Positions 1 to 8,736 of a stretch of 52,274 nt of DNA are shown here, piece by piece; within the stretch, counting starts at the first letter, position 1; every line of letters begins with the position of its first letter. The DNA is from a virus. The stretch covers positions 1-52,274 of the IMG/VR virus record IMGVR_UViG_3300047373_000845, one strand, 5' to 3'. The position numbers and the translations under genes are program-made. Below the pieces are notes generated by a model that was not told the origin of the DNA, made no database searches, and saw only the letters and a list, made by a program, of their open reading frames with translations.

Positions 1-268
1 TAGTTAAATCTAACTGGTCTTGAGTTATCTTTACCTGTGCATCAGCCATTTTTTTGTAATCAGCCCCACTAGCAGAAGTCTGAACTTGTTTGTCCATTTT
101 TAATTTTTCTGTTAGATTTTTTATACTTTCCGTAGTTTTTTCTAAAGTGTCTTTAGCTAATTCTATTGCATCTTCTAAAGTTGCAACATTGTCAACTTTT
201 GCTTCTTCAGACAAATACAAAGAAGCTTCTTTTAATATAAATGAGTCTATATCTCTTTTGGTAAACAT
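1..268 (-). CDS. Unknown protein, N-terminal 89 residues (cut by window edge)
   Basis: An open minus-strand frame starts at the ATG at 266-268 and runs without a stop off the left edge. The visible part is Lys/Glu-rich and reads as alpha-helical, probably coiled coil, beginning MFTKRDIDSFILKEA. The reading is supported by its position behind a hairpin terminator and by two upstream signals: a TACTTTTG box (298-305) and a TATTTATA box (285-292). I do not recognise a family. The coiled-coil character would suit a virion or scaffold protein, but this is only an inference. Confidence 0.7.
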   Translation of the reverse strand, partial: MFTKRDIDSFILKEASLYLSEEAKVDNVATLEDAIELAKDTLEKTTESIKNLTEKLKMDKQVQTSASGADYKKMADAQVKITQDQLDLT

Positions 269-284
269 GTTGTTTTGTTTTTAA

Positions 285-292
285 TATAAATA
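285..292 (-). promoter_or_regulatory. TATTTATA box, candidate late promoter element
   Basis: The minus strand reads TATTTATA 16 bases before the ATG of the gene at the left edge. The same octamer sits 15-19 bases before several virion gene starts in this window. Its role is inferred from that recurrence only. Confidence 0.35.
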
Positions 293-307
293 GTTTACAA
301 AAGTAAA

Positions 308-333
308 AAAGAGCACTTAAAAGCACTCTCTTT
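308..333 (-). terminator. Imperfect hairpin terminator
   Basis: AAAGAG and CTCTTT form a 6-bp stem that can extend inward past a small mismatch. On the minus strand it is followed directly by a T run. It lies between the stop of the 61-residue gene and the next start, where a terminator would be expected. Confidence 0.5.
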
Positions 334-344
334 AATTTGTTATA

Positions 345-530
345 CTATTGTGCACCCATTAAATTATCATAATGTTCTTGCCAAATCTTTTCCTCTTTTC
401 TCTTCAAATCCTCTAAAGCCTTTCTTTTTTGTTCCAAGTGCTTTTGAGCCACCTTTTTTCTAGCTGCTTTTTTTTTGCCTTTTTTTACAGATAGTCTATT
501 TTTTGTTGCTTTATTTTTAACTTTTTTCAT
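345..530 (-). CDS. Small highly basic protein
   Basis: This 61-residue protein has a first half made almost entirely of Lys, Arg and Ala, with runs such as KKGKKKAARKK, and a second half that looks like an amphipathic helix ending EHYDNLMGAQ. No family is recognised. The composition suits binding to nucleic acid or to an acidic partner. It lies 50 bases after the very acidic 572-residue protein gene and before a hairpin terminator, so the two are probably co-transcribed and their opposite charges could allow them to interact. That pairing is inference. Confidence 0.6.
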   Translation of the reverse strand: MKKVKNKATKNRLSVKKGKKKAARKKVAQKHLEQKRKALEDLKRKEEKIWQEHYDNLMGAQ

Positions 531-580
531 ATTGCTAAATTTTTTAATAAAATTAAATAATTTTTATACAAAGTCAATAA

Positions 581-2299
581 TTAAGACATTCTATTATTAA
601 TTTCATCTCTAACTTTAGCAGCCTTTTCATAATCTTCTACTTCCAAAGCAGAGGTTAAAGCATCATTAAGTTCATCAATATTCATATCTGATATATTTTT
701 ATCAACTTGTGGCTCCTGAACTTCTGGGGTTTCTTCTACTTCAATTCTATCATCACCATCTTCGATGGCTCTTAATATATCATCTGTATTATCAGAACCT
801 CCATCGACTATATCTTCTGGGCTAGGTGTTTGACCATTATTTTCTTCTTGATATTCTTCAATATCTTCTTCTATCTCGTCCAACAACTCCTCAAGAGCAG
901 AAATTCCTTCCTGACCATCATGTAGTACTTTATCCATTAAATCCAAAAATTCGTCTGGCTCTAGCATGCCAAGCTCATATAACAACGTAGAAACTATAGT
1001 GTAATCATTTTCTCTACCTTGAACTATATAATCGATTGCATCATGTAGGTATTTCCAAATTCTAGGACCTAATAATTTCATCCAATGCTCTTCTTGATAT
1101 GAATCTGCCCTACCTAATACTGCCTTTTGCATTTTTGGGGTCATATTTTCTAAGCTGTATGCAAATAAGTATTCAACCACAGATTTTGCCACTTCATGAA
1201 GTAAAATAGGAAATAAATGAGCGGAAGCCTTTGCGCCAGTTACAGGTCTAACATTTTCTTCTTCATCATTTTCCCCTTCTTCATTATCATTATCTCCACT
1301 CTCTTCGTCTCCAAATTTCAATTCGGACTTACCCATATTAGTTCTCATACCAGTTTCTTTTGGGTCAAAACTCCAAGTCATCAACTCAACTGTTGGCATA
1401 ATTTCCATATATAAAGCAAACAACTCAGGGTCAATTGCTTCTACTTCATTTCTTAAATCAGATATAGTTTTGTGACTTCTGTATCCAGCACCCATTGCTA
1501 GTGCATTTTGCATAAATCTTTTATCTAAATTTTTCTTTAATTGCTCCTGTTCTTCAGCTGTAAAATCATCTTCTATAGTCTGTTCTAGTTGCTGTTGCAA
1601 ATCTTGGCCAGAGTCGTCTTCCATGTCCATGTCTGGTCCATTTTCAAGAGGCTTTAAATCAGCTTCTATCTTTTGCATTATTCTATCTTCTACACCAAAA
1701 GTTCTCTTAACTATATCTAGAGCCAACCTTTCTAAAGCATCTTTATGCCTAGCTTCTAACATACTAGCCATCATAGTTTTTTGCATTACATTCATAGGAT
1801 TTATAAGACCAGCTTCTTGCGCATTTCTCAATACCTCATCAAATTCTTCAGTTCCTAATTTTGATAGTGTTTTAAAATCTGGTTCTCCTTTTTGAAATAT
1901 TTCTATATTTTTAAATGGAGTATCTTCACTGTCCACATCTCCAGAAAGTCCAGACTTTATATTTGGATGTATGTATCTATCTGCTGAAGCTTCGTCTTCT
2001 GGTCTTAATGGAGCTTCATTTATCATCCTTCTATATCTGTTGTACTCTTCTATTTTTTTGTATTTTCTTTCCAATGTATAAACACTTTCCAACTGAACAC
2101 CTTCCGCCTTAGGTTTTGGCTTTTCCGATGGATTTGGGTCTCTATCTGGTATGCCTCTTCTTTTTTTCTTTTTTCCAGTATCTGTATCGGTATCAGTATC
2201 GGTATCGGGATTGGCTATTTCATTTTCTTCCATCTTTTTTTCCATAAGACGCTTAGCAATAGCTTCTTTTAAAAGTTTTTTTAAATCTTTCTTATTCAT
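581..2299 (-). CDS. Acidic protein with C-terminal UVR-like helix pair, function unknown
   Basis: This 572-residue protein is strongly acidic. The N-terminus ([17 protein letters not shown]) is a basic amphipathic helix. A five-fold Asp-Thr repeat follows near residue 33, then a basic patch (KKKKRR) and a proline-rich segment. The centre is helical with several Glu/Asp-rich tracts. The last 30 residues, including [13 protein letters not shown], resemble the UVR motif that UvrB and UvrC use as a protein-contact helix pair. The rest matches no family I know. It starts 80 bases after a strong terminator, so it is a separate unit from the reductase genes. A virion or assembly role is possible but unproven. 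Confidence 0.75.
   Translation of the reverse strand: MNKKDLKKLLKEAIAKRLMEKKMEENEIANPDTDTDTDTDTGKKKKRRGIPDRDPNPSEKPKPKAEGVQLESVYTLERKYKKIEEYNRYRRMINEAPLRPEDEASADRYIHPNIKSGLSGDVDSEDTPFKNIEIFQKGEPDFKTLSKLGTEEFDEVLRNAQEAGLINPMNVMQKTMMASMLEARHKDALERLALDIVKRTFGVEDRIMQKIEADLKPLENGPDMDMEDDSGQDLQQQLEQTIEDDFTAEEQEQLKKNLDKRFMQNALAMGAGYRSHKTISDLRNEVEAIDPELFALYMEIMPTVELMTWSFDPKETGMRTNMGKSELKFGDEESGDNDNEEGENDEEENVRPVTGAKASAHLFPILLHEVAKSVVEYLFAYSLENMTPKMQKAVLGRADSYQEEHWMKLLGPRIWKYLHDAIDYIVQGRENDYTIVSTLLYELGMLEPDEFLDLMDKVLHDGQEGISALEELLDEIEEDIEEYQEENNGQTPSPEDIVDGGSDNTDDILRAIEDGDDRIEVEETPEVQEPQVDKNISDMNIDELNDALTSALEVEDYEKAAKVRDEINNRMS
2178..2209 (-). repeat. Hexanucleotide repeat coding for Asp-Thr
   Basis: Five near-identical six-base units (GATACC with GATACT and GATACA variants on the coding strand) encode [10 protein letters not shown] in the acidic 572-residue protein. 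Because the unit is six bases, copy number can change without shifting the frame. Confidence 0.8.
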
Positions 2300-2350
2300 T
2301 TTTATTTATTTAATATAAAATATTACTATCATAAATATGATTCAAAAAAG

Positions 2351-2381
2351 AAAAAGCCCTCTGTTTAAAAGAAGGCTTTTT
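2351..2381 (-). terminator. Rho-independent terminator after nrdA
   Basis: A perfect 8-bp stem, AAAAAGCC with GGCTTTTT, extends inward with TCT/AGA past one mismatch. On the minus strand the T-rich tail continues CTTTTTCTTTTTT. It lies about 25 bases after the nrdA stop and closes the reductase unit. Confidence 0.82.
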
Positions 2382-2405
2382 ACTTTATTATTTAACTTTT
2401 ATATA

Positions 2406-5063
2406 CTAACTTCCGCAGGCTTCACAATTCTCTGGATTATCTAGACTACAAGCCATTTGAGACATAGCATCTGCCTCTTCTTCTGACATATCCGTGGGAG
2501 ATGTTGGAGAAACAACTTCAGGTATAGATGTAGAAGATATAAATCTACCATCACTATCTATTTTTTCAACAACTTTTGTTTCTGGCAAACTCTCAATCAG
2601 AACTTCTGAGTTTATTTCTATATTCTTACTTTCAGAGTCATCTTTTTTCTTTATTGAGTTGACGTCTGTACCTAAAGATTTTCTGGCTTCTGATTTTGCA
2701 TTACTTCTAAGATAATACATACCAGTCTTTAAACCTTTAGACCATCCATAAAATAGAGCTTTATTTACCTTTGCAACATTTGCATCTCTTAAAAAGAGAT
2801 TCATAGATTGTGACTGGTCTATAAATGCAGCTCTATCTGCAGACATGTCTATAAGATTGCTGGCTTTCATTTCCCAAACAGTTTTATAGGTCATTTTTAT
2901 TTCTTCTGGTATTTCTGTTATAGTTTGAATAGAACCATTATTTTGAATCATCTTTATTCTAATATCATCATTCCACAAGTCTATATTTATCAAATCTTCA
3001 ACCAAGTGTCTATTTACCAAAACAAACTCTCCTGATAATACATTTCTTTTATATAAATTATTTGTAAAAGGTTCAAAACACTCATTATTACCCAATATTT
3101 GTGCAGTAGATGCTGTTGGCATAGGTGCTACAAGTAACGAATTTCTAACACCATATTTAATTACAGATTTTTTAAGTTTTGACCAATTCCAAAGACCAGA
3201 CAATTCTTCTTCTTTAATTCCCCACATATCATACTGAAATATACCTTTAGAAACTGGAGAGCCTTCAAAAGAAGAGTATGCTCCTGATGTTTCTGGGGCG
3301 TCTGCATTAATGGCCGCTTCTTCTTTGTATAAAGATTTTGAAATATCATTAGAAGCAGTCATGGCCGCAAAGTATATTGTTTCAAAAATATCTTTGTTTA
3401 GTTTTTTGGCTGAATTTGACTCAAAAGGAATACCTAAAAGAGCAAATGTATCAGCCAAACCTTGAACACCCAAACCTATAGGCCTATGTCTCATGTTGGA
3501 CTTTTCAGTTTCTTTAGTTGGATACCAATTTACATCTATAACTCTATTTAAATTCAAAGTTGCTTGATATGTAACGTCATAAAGCTTCTTGAAATCATAA
3601 GTTCTAAGACTCTTATCTTTGGACTTAACCTTTCCAGTTGGAATGTCTACCATTTTAGGAAGAGCTATTGAGGCTAAATTACAAACTGCAGTTTCATCTG
3701 GAGTACTTACTTCCATGATTTCAGTACATAAATTAGAAGATTTAATTACTCCTATATTTTTTTGGTTACTTTTGTTATTAGCAGAATCTTTAAAAAGAAC
3801 ATAAGGTGTTCCAGTTTCTATTTGAGCTTCAAGTATTTTACCCCACAACTCTCTAGCTTTCATCACCTTTTTACCCCTACCTTCTGATTCATATTTTTCA
3901 TAAAGCTTGGTGAATTCTAAATTTACTTCCGATTCATTTAACAGTTCACCATCTTCATTGTATTTAGGGTATACATCATATACATCTGAAAGACCTGGGC
4001 ATTCGTTGGGGCACATTAAAGTCCAATTCGCATCATCTTTAACTCTTTGCATAAACAAATCAGGAGTCCACAATGCTAAAAACAAATCTCTAGCTCTTTC
4101 TTCTTCTTTTCCGTGGTTTTTTCTTAAGTCAATAAAACTTTCTACATCAAAATGCCAAGGCTCTAGATATATGGCAAATGAACCCTTTCTCTTGCCTCCT
4201 TGATTTATCCATCTAGCTACTTCATTATAAGTTTTAAGCATAGGAAGTAGACCGTCTGAGTTACCTCCAGTGCCTTTTATGTAAGAACCTTTAGACCTTA
4301 CGTCATGAACATGAAGTCCTACACCACCAGACCATTTAGATATTTTTGCTACATCCTTTAAAGTGTCGAACAAAGAATCTATATCATCCCCCTTGTTAGC
4401 AACTAAAAAACATGAAGATAATTGCGGCTTAGGAGTTCCAGAATTAAATAAAGTCGGAGTTGCATGAGTAAATTGTCCTGTAGATAGTAATTCATAAGTT
4501 TTTTGAACCTCCTTTAAGTTATCACCCCATATACCTAAAGAAACTCTCATGTACATATGTTGTGGTGTCTCAACAACCATTCCATTAATCTTTAATAAAT
4601 AAGACCTTTCTAGTGTTTTGAATCCAAAATATTCAAAATCCAAATCTCTATCATGAATAATCATGGATTCTATTTTCTTAGCATTTGATTTTACAACGTT
4701 TAATAATTCTTCAGAAACCAAAGGAGCATGCTCTTTTGTTTTTGGGTCTATGTTGTTATACAAATCTTCTATGGTATCTTTAAAAGATTTTTTTGTTTCT
4801 TTTTTAACAGAAGTTAAAGCTATTCTAGCTGCAAGTATTGAGTAATCAGGATGTATTCTAGTTAAAGATGCAGCAGTTTCTGCCGCTAAAGTATCTAACT
4901 CTCTAGTAGTAACACCATCATAAACCCCTGCAATAACCTTTTTTGCAATTTCCATATAATCAACAAAATCTTGGTCTAATCCATACGTTTGTTTTTTTAT
5001 TCTTGCTGATATTTTATCAAATTTTACAGACTCTTCAGAACCGTCTCTTTTTATTACTTTCAT
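2406..5063 (-). CDS. nrdA: Ribonucleoside-diphosphate reductase, class Ia large subunit
   Basis: This is the catalytic subunit that reduces ribonucleoside diphosphates to deoxy forms. Residues 1-95 are an ATP-cone (starting MKVIKRDG), so allosteric activity control is probably kept. Cys218 in PQLSSC and Cys461 in AVCNLAS are the redox pair. NLCTE (444-448) carries the catalytic Asn, Cys and Glu. Tyr783-Tyr784 in GMYYLR form the radical-transfer pair. Cys880 and Cys883 at the C-terminus (CEACGS) are the shuttle pair for re-reduction. At 885 residues it is longer than the E. coli enzyme, mostly because of a Ser/Glu-rich tail before the shuttle cysteines. It follows nrdB by 16 bases, and a terminator lies behind it. 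Confidence 0.97.
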   Translation of the reverse strand: MKVIKRDGSEESVKFDKISARIKKQTYGLDQDFVDYMEIAKKVIAGVYDGVTTRELDTLAAETAASLTRIHPDYSILAARIALTSVKKETKKSFKDTIEDLYNNIDPKTKEHAPLVSEELLNVVKSNAKKIESMIIHDRDLDFEYFGFKTLERSYLLKINGMVVETPQHMYMRVSLGIWGDNLKEVQKTYELLSTGQFTHATPTLFNSGTPKPQLSSCFLVANKGDDIDSLFDTLKDVAKISKWSGGVGLHVHDVRSKGSYIKGTGGNSDGLLPMLKTYNEVARWINQGGKRKGSFAIYLEPWHFDVESFIDLRKNHGKEEERARDLFLALWTPDLFMQRVKDDANWTLMCPNECPGLSDVYDVYPKYNEDGELLNESEVNLEFTKLYEKYESEGRGKKVMKARELWGKILEAQIETGTPYVLFKDSANNKSNQKNIGVIKSSNLCTEIMEVSTPDETAVCNLASIALPKMVDIPTGKVKSKDKSLRTYDFKKLYDVTYQATLNLNRVIDVNWYPTKETEKSNMRHRPIGLGVQGLADTFALLGIPFESNSAKKLNKDIFETIYFAAMTASNDISKSLYKEEAAINADAPETSGAYSSFEGSPVSKGIFQYDMWGIKEEELSGLWNWSKLKKSVIKYGVRNSLLVAPMPTASTAQILGNNECFEPFTNNLYKRNVLSGEFVLVNRHLVEDLINIDLWNDDIRIKMIQNNGSIQTITEIPEEIKMTYKTVWEMKASNLIDMSADRAAFIDQSQSMNLFLRDANVAKVNKALFYGWSKGLKTGMYYLRSNAKSEARKSLGTDVNSIKKKDDSESKNIEINSEVLIESLPETKVVEKIDSDGRFISSTSIPEVVSPTSPTDMSEEEADAMSQMACSLDNPENCEACGS

Positions 5064-5079
5064 CTCTTATTTTTTTAAA

Positions 5080-6090
5080 TTAAAACTCATCATCTCCACC
5101 ATCAAAACTGATAGTATTCTCTGTTGTATCTCCGCCAACTCCAGACTTCGAATAGTCACCTACTCTTTTTTCAAAAAAGTTTGTCTTATTTTCAAGTGCT
5201 ATATTTGACATAAAATCGAAAGGATTTTTAGTTCCAAAAATAGGTGTACAATTTAAGTCTGACAACAATGCGTCAGCAACGTACTCTAAATATTCAGACA
5301 TCAATTTTGAATTCATTCCTATTAAACTAACTGGTAAAGATTCTGTGATAAACTCTTTTTCTATTTCTAGTGCAGAGCCAATTATCTCTTTAATTCTATC
5401 TTTTGAAACCTGATTAATAACATGATTATTGTGTAAGTGTGTTGCAAAATCACAATGTAGAGCTTCATCTCTAGATATTAACTCGTTAGAAAAGCTAAGA
5501 CCTGGCATCAAACCTCTGCTTTTTAGCCAAAAAATAGAACAAAAAGAGCCAGAAAAGAATATCCCTTCAACAGCGGCAAACGCTATAAGCCTTTCTGCAA
5601 AACTATCTGATTCAATCCACTTTAAAGCCCACTCAGCTTTTTTCTTTACTGCTGGTATTGTGTCTAAAGCGTTAAAAAGCCTATCTTTTTCTTCTTTATT
5701 TTTTACATATGTATCTATAAGTAATGAATATGTTTCTGAATGTATGTTTTCCATTGAAATCTGAAATCCATAGAAAAATTTAGCTTCAGGATATTGCACT
5801 TCGCTTAAAAAGTTTTCTGCTAAATTTTCATTTACGATACCATCTGAGGCTGCGAAAAATGCTAAAACATTTTTTATGAAATATCTTTCGTTTTCATTTA
5901 ACTTTTCCCAATCTACTAAGTCTTGTTGTAAATCTATTTCTTCTGCAGTCCAAAAACTTGCCTCTGCTTTTTTGTAAAATTGCCAAATATCATCATATTG
6001 TATAGGAAACACAACAAATCTATTAGGATTATCCTTTAGTATACTTTCTTCTAATGTACCAACTTTTTTTTCTAGCGTTTTTTCGTTCAT
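5080..6090 (-). CDS. nrdB: Ribonucleoside-diphosphate reductase, class Ia small subunit
   Basis: This is the di-iron tyrosyl-radical subunit that starts catalysis in NrdA. All expected metal ligands are present: Asp83, Glu114, His117, Glu175, Glu209 and His212. The radical Tyr121 lies four residues after His117 in ENIHSETY, the spacing of active class Ia enzymes. The acidic C-terminus (SFDGGDDEF) is the usual tail that docks on NrdA. The length of 336 residues is normal. It is the first gene of a two-gene operon with nrdA and has a good Bacteroidota-type promoter upstream, so it is probably read by host RNA polymerase early in infection. Confidence 0.97.
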   Translation of the reverse strand: MNEKTLEKKVGTLEESILKDNPNRFVVFPIQYDDIWQFYKKAEASFWTAEEIDLQQDLVDWEKLNENERYFIKNVLAFFAASDGIVNENLAENFLSEVQYPEAKFFYGFQISMENIHSETYSLLIDTYVKNKEEKDRLFNALDTIPAVKKKAEWALKWIESDSFAERLIAFAAVEGIFFSGSFCSIFWLKSRGLMPGLSFSNELISRDEALHCDFATHLHNNHVINQVSKDRIKEIIGSALEIEKEFITESLPVSLIGMNSKLMSEYLEYVADALLSDLNCTPIFGTKNPFDFMSNIALENKTNFFEKRVGDYSKSGVGGDTTENTISFDGGDDEF

Positions 6091-6125
6091 ATTATTTTTT
6101 TATTTTATTTTATTTTTAAGCAACA

Positions 6126-6156
6126 CAAATATAGTAATAGTAATTTCTTTACCAAA
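6126..6156 (-). promoter_or_regulatory. Bacteroidota-type promoter of nrdBA
   Basis: On the minus strand, TTTG (6153-6156) is followed after exactly 19 bases by TATATTTG (6126-6133). This matches the known Bacteroidota sigma factor consensus TTTG-N19-TAnnTTTG. The nrdB start is about 35 bases downstream. Confidence 0.75.
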
Positions 6157-6175
6157 ATAATTGCTATTTTTTCAC

Positions 6176-7576
6176 TTAAGATTTTGATATTTTTTCAATA
6201 TCTAAACCTGCAATGTTTGAAAGTCCATAATTAGACTGATTAACATCTTGCAAAACTCTTATATCTAAATTAGAAGTGTCAAAATGTAAATCAATTGTAA
6301 ATCCATCTTCTCCATTTCTATTTTTCAATATCATCATTTTAGCCTTGTTTACAGCTTTATCTTCTTCAGTCCTACCTATACCCAATATCAAATCAGCAGT
6401 TTGAGCTTTACCAAGACTTTCACTAATAACTCTAAGGTCAAACTTTGGAGAGTTTATAGCTTCTCTATTTGCTTGAGTTGCAGTCCATATGGGAACATTT
6501 AACTCCATAGCCATAGCTCTCAACGTTTCATAAATACTAGTTAAATTATATCTTCTCTCAGAATATTCCGATGTTGATTTCATTATATCCGCATAATCCA
6601 CAAAAATGACATCTGGTTTAATTCCGTGGTCTCTTTCTAATGATTGTAAGTGAGCCCTTAAAGTGTTAACAGAAGCTGTGCCAGTTGGAAACTCTTTTAT
6701 AAAAAGTTGTCCTCCTTTATTTTTTATGTACTGTGATGTCTCTCTAATTTTATCCACATATTCAGTAACATATTTTAAAGGTATATTATTAAGCGCAGAA
6801 TCAAACCTGTGACCTATTTTCTCTTCTTTCATTTCCAGACTATAATAAATGGCTTTTTTACCATCTAACATTGCGTTACTAGCCAACTTTACTAAACCCA
6901 TAGATTTACCGCCTCCAGTGGGAGCCAATATAATAGCCAACTCCCCACCAGCAAGACCTCCGCCTATAATATTATCCAACCCTTCCATAGCGGTTATCGG
7001 CTCTCTACTTTCTATGACTAACCTTTTTTCTACATCATCCAAATAATTATGACCACTACTTTTTGGCTCACCCAACTTTAGGCTATCACCTATAATAACA
7101 GATATATTATCGTAATCTTCCACTTCCCAAGCTTTTGCAGCTTTTAATAGTCCTTTTTTTAAACCTTGTCTTTTACAAAATTCTAAAGAAACTTCTTTAA
7201 CAAATTTTTGGTCGTTATGCTTGTATTTTGAAACAATGTCTATTAACTCTATTAATTGCTCTTGTTGTATTCCAACCTCTTTATACTTAATTAAACTAAT
7301 TAAGGTCTCATAGTTTGGAATGAAATTATATTTTGCTATATATTTTGATATATGCTGAAACAATATCTTATGTTGTATATTGTCAAAGTGCTTAGCATAC
7401 AAAATGTCTAATATTTGTTGAGAAAATTCTTCATCTTCAATAAAACACTTTATTAGCTTAGTTTGAAAAGCAGACTCTTTCATGGCCTCTTTTCTACCTG
7501 AATAGTCATCTACATTGTCAAAAGCATCAACTATTTCGTTAGCATTTATTTCTTTCGTGTTTAAATTTTCTTTCAT
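6176..7576 (-). CDS. Replicative DNA helicase, DnaB / T4 gp41-like
   Basis: This 466-residue hexameric helicase of the RecA fold (SF4) unwinds DNA at the fork. Walker A is APTGGGKS (218-225) and Walker B is VIFVDYAD with Asp327. The helical N-terminal domain typical of DnaB and gp41 precedes them, and the GGGLAGGEL segment before Walker A is characteristic. It lies between the FEN nuclease gene and nrdB within the replication block. No primase is seen in this window, so the partner must be elsewhere in the phage genome or come from the host. The 119-base gap before its start carries a hairpin but no clear -7 box. Confidence 0.93.
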   Translation of the reverse strand: MKENLNTKEINANEIVDAFDNVDDYSGRKEAMKESAFQTKLIKCFIEDEEFSQQILDILYAKHFDNIQHKILFQHISKYIAKYNFIPNYETLISLIKYKEVGIQQEQLIELIDIVSKYKHNDQKFVKEVSLEFCKRQGLKKGLLKAAKAWEVEDYDNISVIIGDSLKLGEPKSSGHNYLDDVEKRLVIESREPITAMEGLDNIIGGGLAGGELAIILAPTGGGKSMGLVKLASNAMLDGKKAIYYSLEMKEEKIGHRFDSALNNIPLKYVTEYVDKIRETSQYIKNKGGQLFIKEFPTGTASVNTLRAHLQSLERDHGIKPDVIFVDYADIMKSTSEYSERRYNLTSIYETLRAMAMELNVPIWTATQANREAINSPKFDLRVISESLGKAQTADLILGIGRTEEDKAVNKAKMMILKNRNGEDGFTIDLHFDTSNLDIRVLQDVNQSNYGLSNIAGLDIEKISKS

Positions 7577-7649
7577 TAGATATTTGTTGAAGTGTTAATA
7601 AATAAGTTTTTTTTTAAATCTTGTTTTTAATTTGTTTACATTTTTTTTC

Positions 7650-7688
7650 ACCATAAAGGCTACAAAGTCTGAAAGGGACTTTTATGGT
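7650..7688 (-). repeat. Structured leader hairpin between FEN and helicase genes
   Basis: ACCATAAA (7650-7657) and TTTATGGT (7681-7688) form an 8-bp stem. A second, smaller hairpin (AAGTC with GACTT) can form inside it. On the minus strand an A run follows, not a T run, so this is not an ordinary terminator. It lies in the untranslated leader of the helicase gene and could affect mRNA stability or translation. Confidence 0.5.
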
Positions 7689-7695
7689 TTATAAG

Positions 7696-8736
7696 TTACT
7701 TTTTTGCCCTGTCAATTATCTTAGAAGAATATTCTTTTTCTTTGGAAATTAATCTATTAAAAGGTCTAAAAAATAGAGATAAATCATTTTTAAAAATATG
7801 CATATTAAATCCATCCTTTACGAATAAATTCATAGCATTATTTATACCCCTTTCTTGCTCTACTGTTGGCATTATAATTATACACTCAAGTATTTCATTT
7901 ACATCATCTATTGCCTTTTGATTGACCATAGGGCTCTTCAGATTCATCAATTCTCTATTTAACTCAATCACCTGTCTTCCATTGATGATTTGCTCATATA
8001 TCTTTAAGGGCTTTTCCTTATGCTTTTCTTCAGCCTCTTTTATAAGTTCGTCTAAAGTATATCTTTCTTCAAAGAACCTGGGGAAATATGATTTCATTTT
8101 TTTCATACCCACACCTTTTAACCCCGAAATACAGTCTGAAGTATCCCCTTCTATGCATTTAGCAAAAAGTGCATTTTTATGAGTGTAACCAAAAATATCT
8201 TTAAAATTTTGTACAGTTATAAGCTTACCGTCAGAAGGTCTTATTACAGAAACATTCTCGTCAATTAGTTGATGAAAATCTTTGTCACTGCTGTAAATCA
8301 ATACATTTTCATTTTTAGACTTATTTTTTACGTATAAACCCAAAAGGTCATCTGCCTCCACATATTCCACTTCTACCTGTCTAACACATAGCTCTTCAAG
8401 GTAGTTTTTTACTTTTACTTTTTGTTTTAAAGTACTATATTTATTCTTTCTCTCTTCGTCTATCTCATCTTCTGTAAAGTAATATGATTCCTCATCCCAA
8501 GACTTATTTCTATTACCTTTATAAAGTGGGTATATTTTTTGCCTAAACACTCCCGACATAATGCCATCCCAGAAGACTACAACTCTGTCTGGCATCGTCT
8601 TGTCTACTATAGACCTTAAGCTATCTAAAAATCCATAAGACCCCCCACAATGCTCGCCCTTGGAAAAGAGGTCTTGTCGTTTCATGAAGTTTCTCTTAAG
8701 ATTCCATTCTCCGTCTATTAAAAGAACTTTTCTCAT
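7696..8736 (-). CDS. 5'-3' exonuclease / flap endonuclease (FEN, T4 RNase H-like)
   Basis: This 346-residue structure-specific 5' nuclease removes RNA primers and flaps. The acidic metal sites of the family are present: Asp8 in LLIDGEW, Asp57 in VFWDG, Glu127-Asp129-Asp130 in EADD, Asp151 and Asp153 in SSDKDF, and Asp198 and Asp201 in GDTSDC. A helix-hairpin-helix (GLKGVGMKK, near 205-213) follows. It supplies in trans the 5' nuclease that the phage family A polymerase lacks. Near the C-terminus, DLSLF (318-322) resembles the bacterial clamp-binding motif. The ATG overlaps the stop of the upstream recA-like gene by one base, so the two are translationally coupled. Confidence 0.93.
   Translation of the reverse strand: MRKVLLIDGEWNLKRNFMKRQDLFSKGEHCGGSYGFLDSLRSIVDKTMPDRVVVFWDGIMSGVFRQKIYPLYKGNRNKSWDEESYYFTEDEIDEERKNKYSTLKQKVKVKNYLEELCVRQVEVEYVEADDLLGLYVKNKSKNENVLIYSSDKDFHQLIDENVSVIRPSDGKLITVQNFKDIFGYTHKNALFAKCIEGDTSDCISGLKGVGMKKMKSYFPRFFEERYTLDELIKEAEEKHKEKPLKIYEQIINGRQVIELNRELMNLKSPMVNQKAIDDVNEILECIIIMPTVEQERGINNAMNLFVKDGFNMHIFKNDLSLFFRPFNRLISKEKEYSSKIIDRAKK

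Noticed and set aside
90-284. Plus-strand open frame of 64 codons
   Set aside because: It overlaps the minus-strand coding frame cut by the left edge, which has a better start context and upstream signals.
298-305. TACTTTTG as a full host-type promoter for the left-edge gene
   Set aside because: The -7 box fits, but the bases 19-20 upstream show no TTTG-like element and fall in a terminator hairpin.
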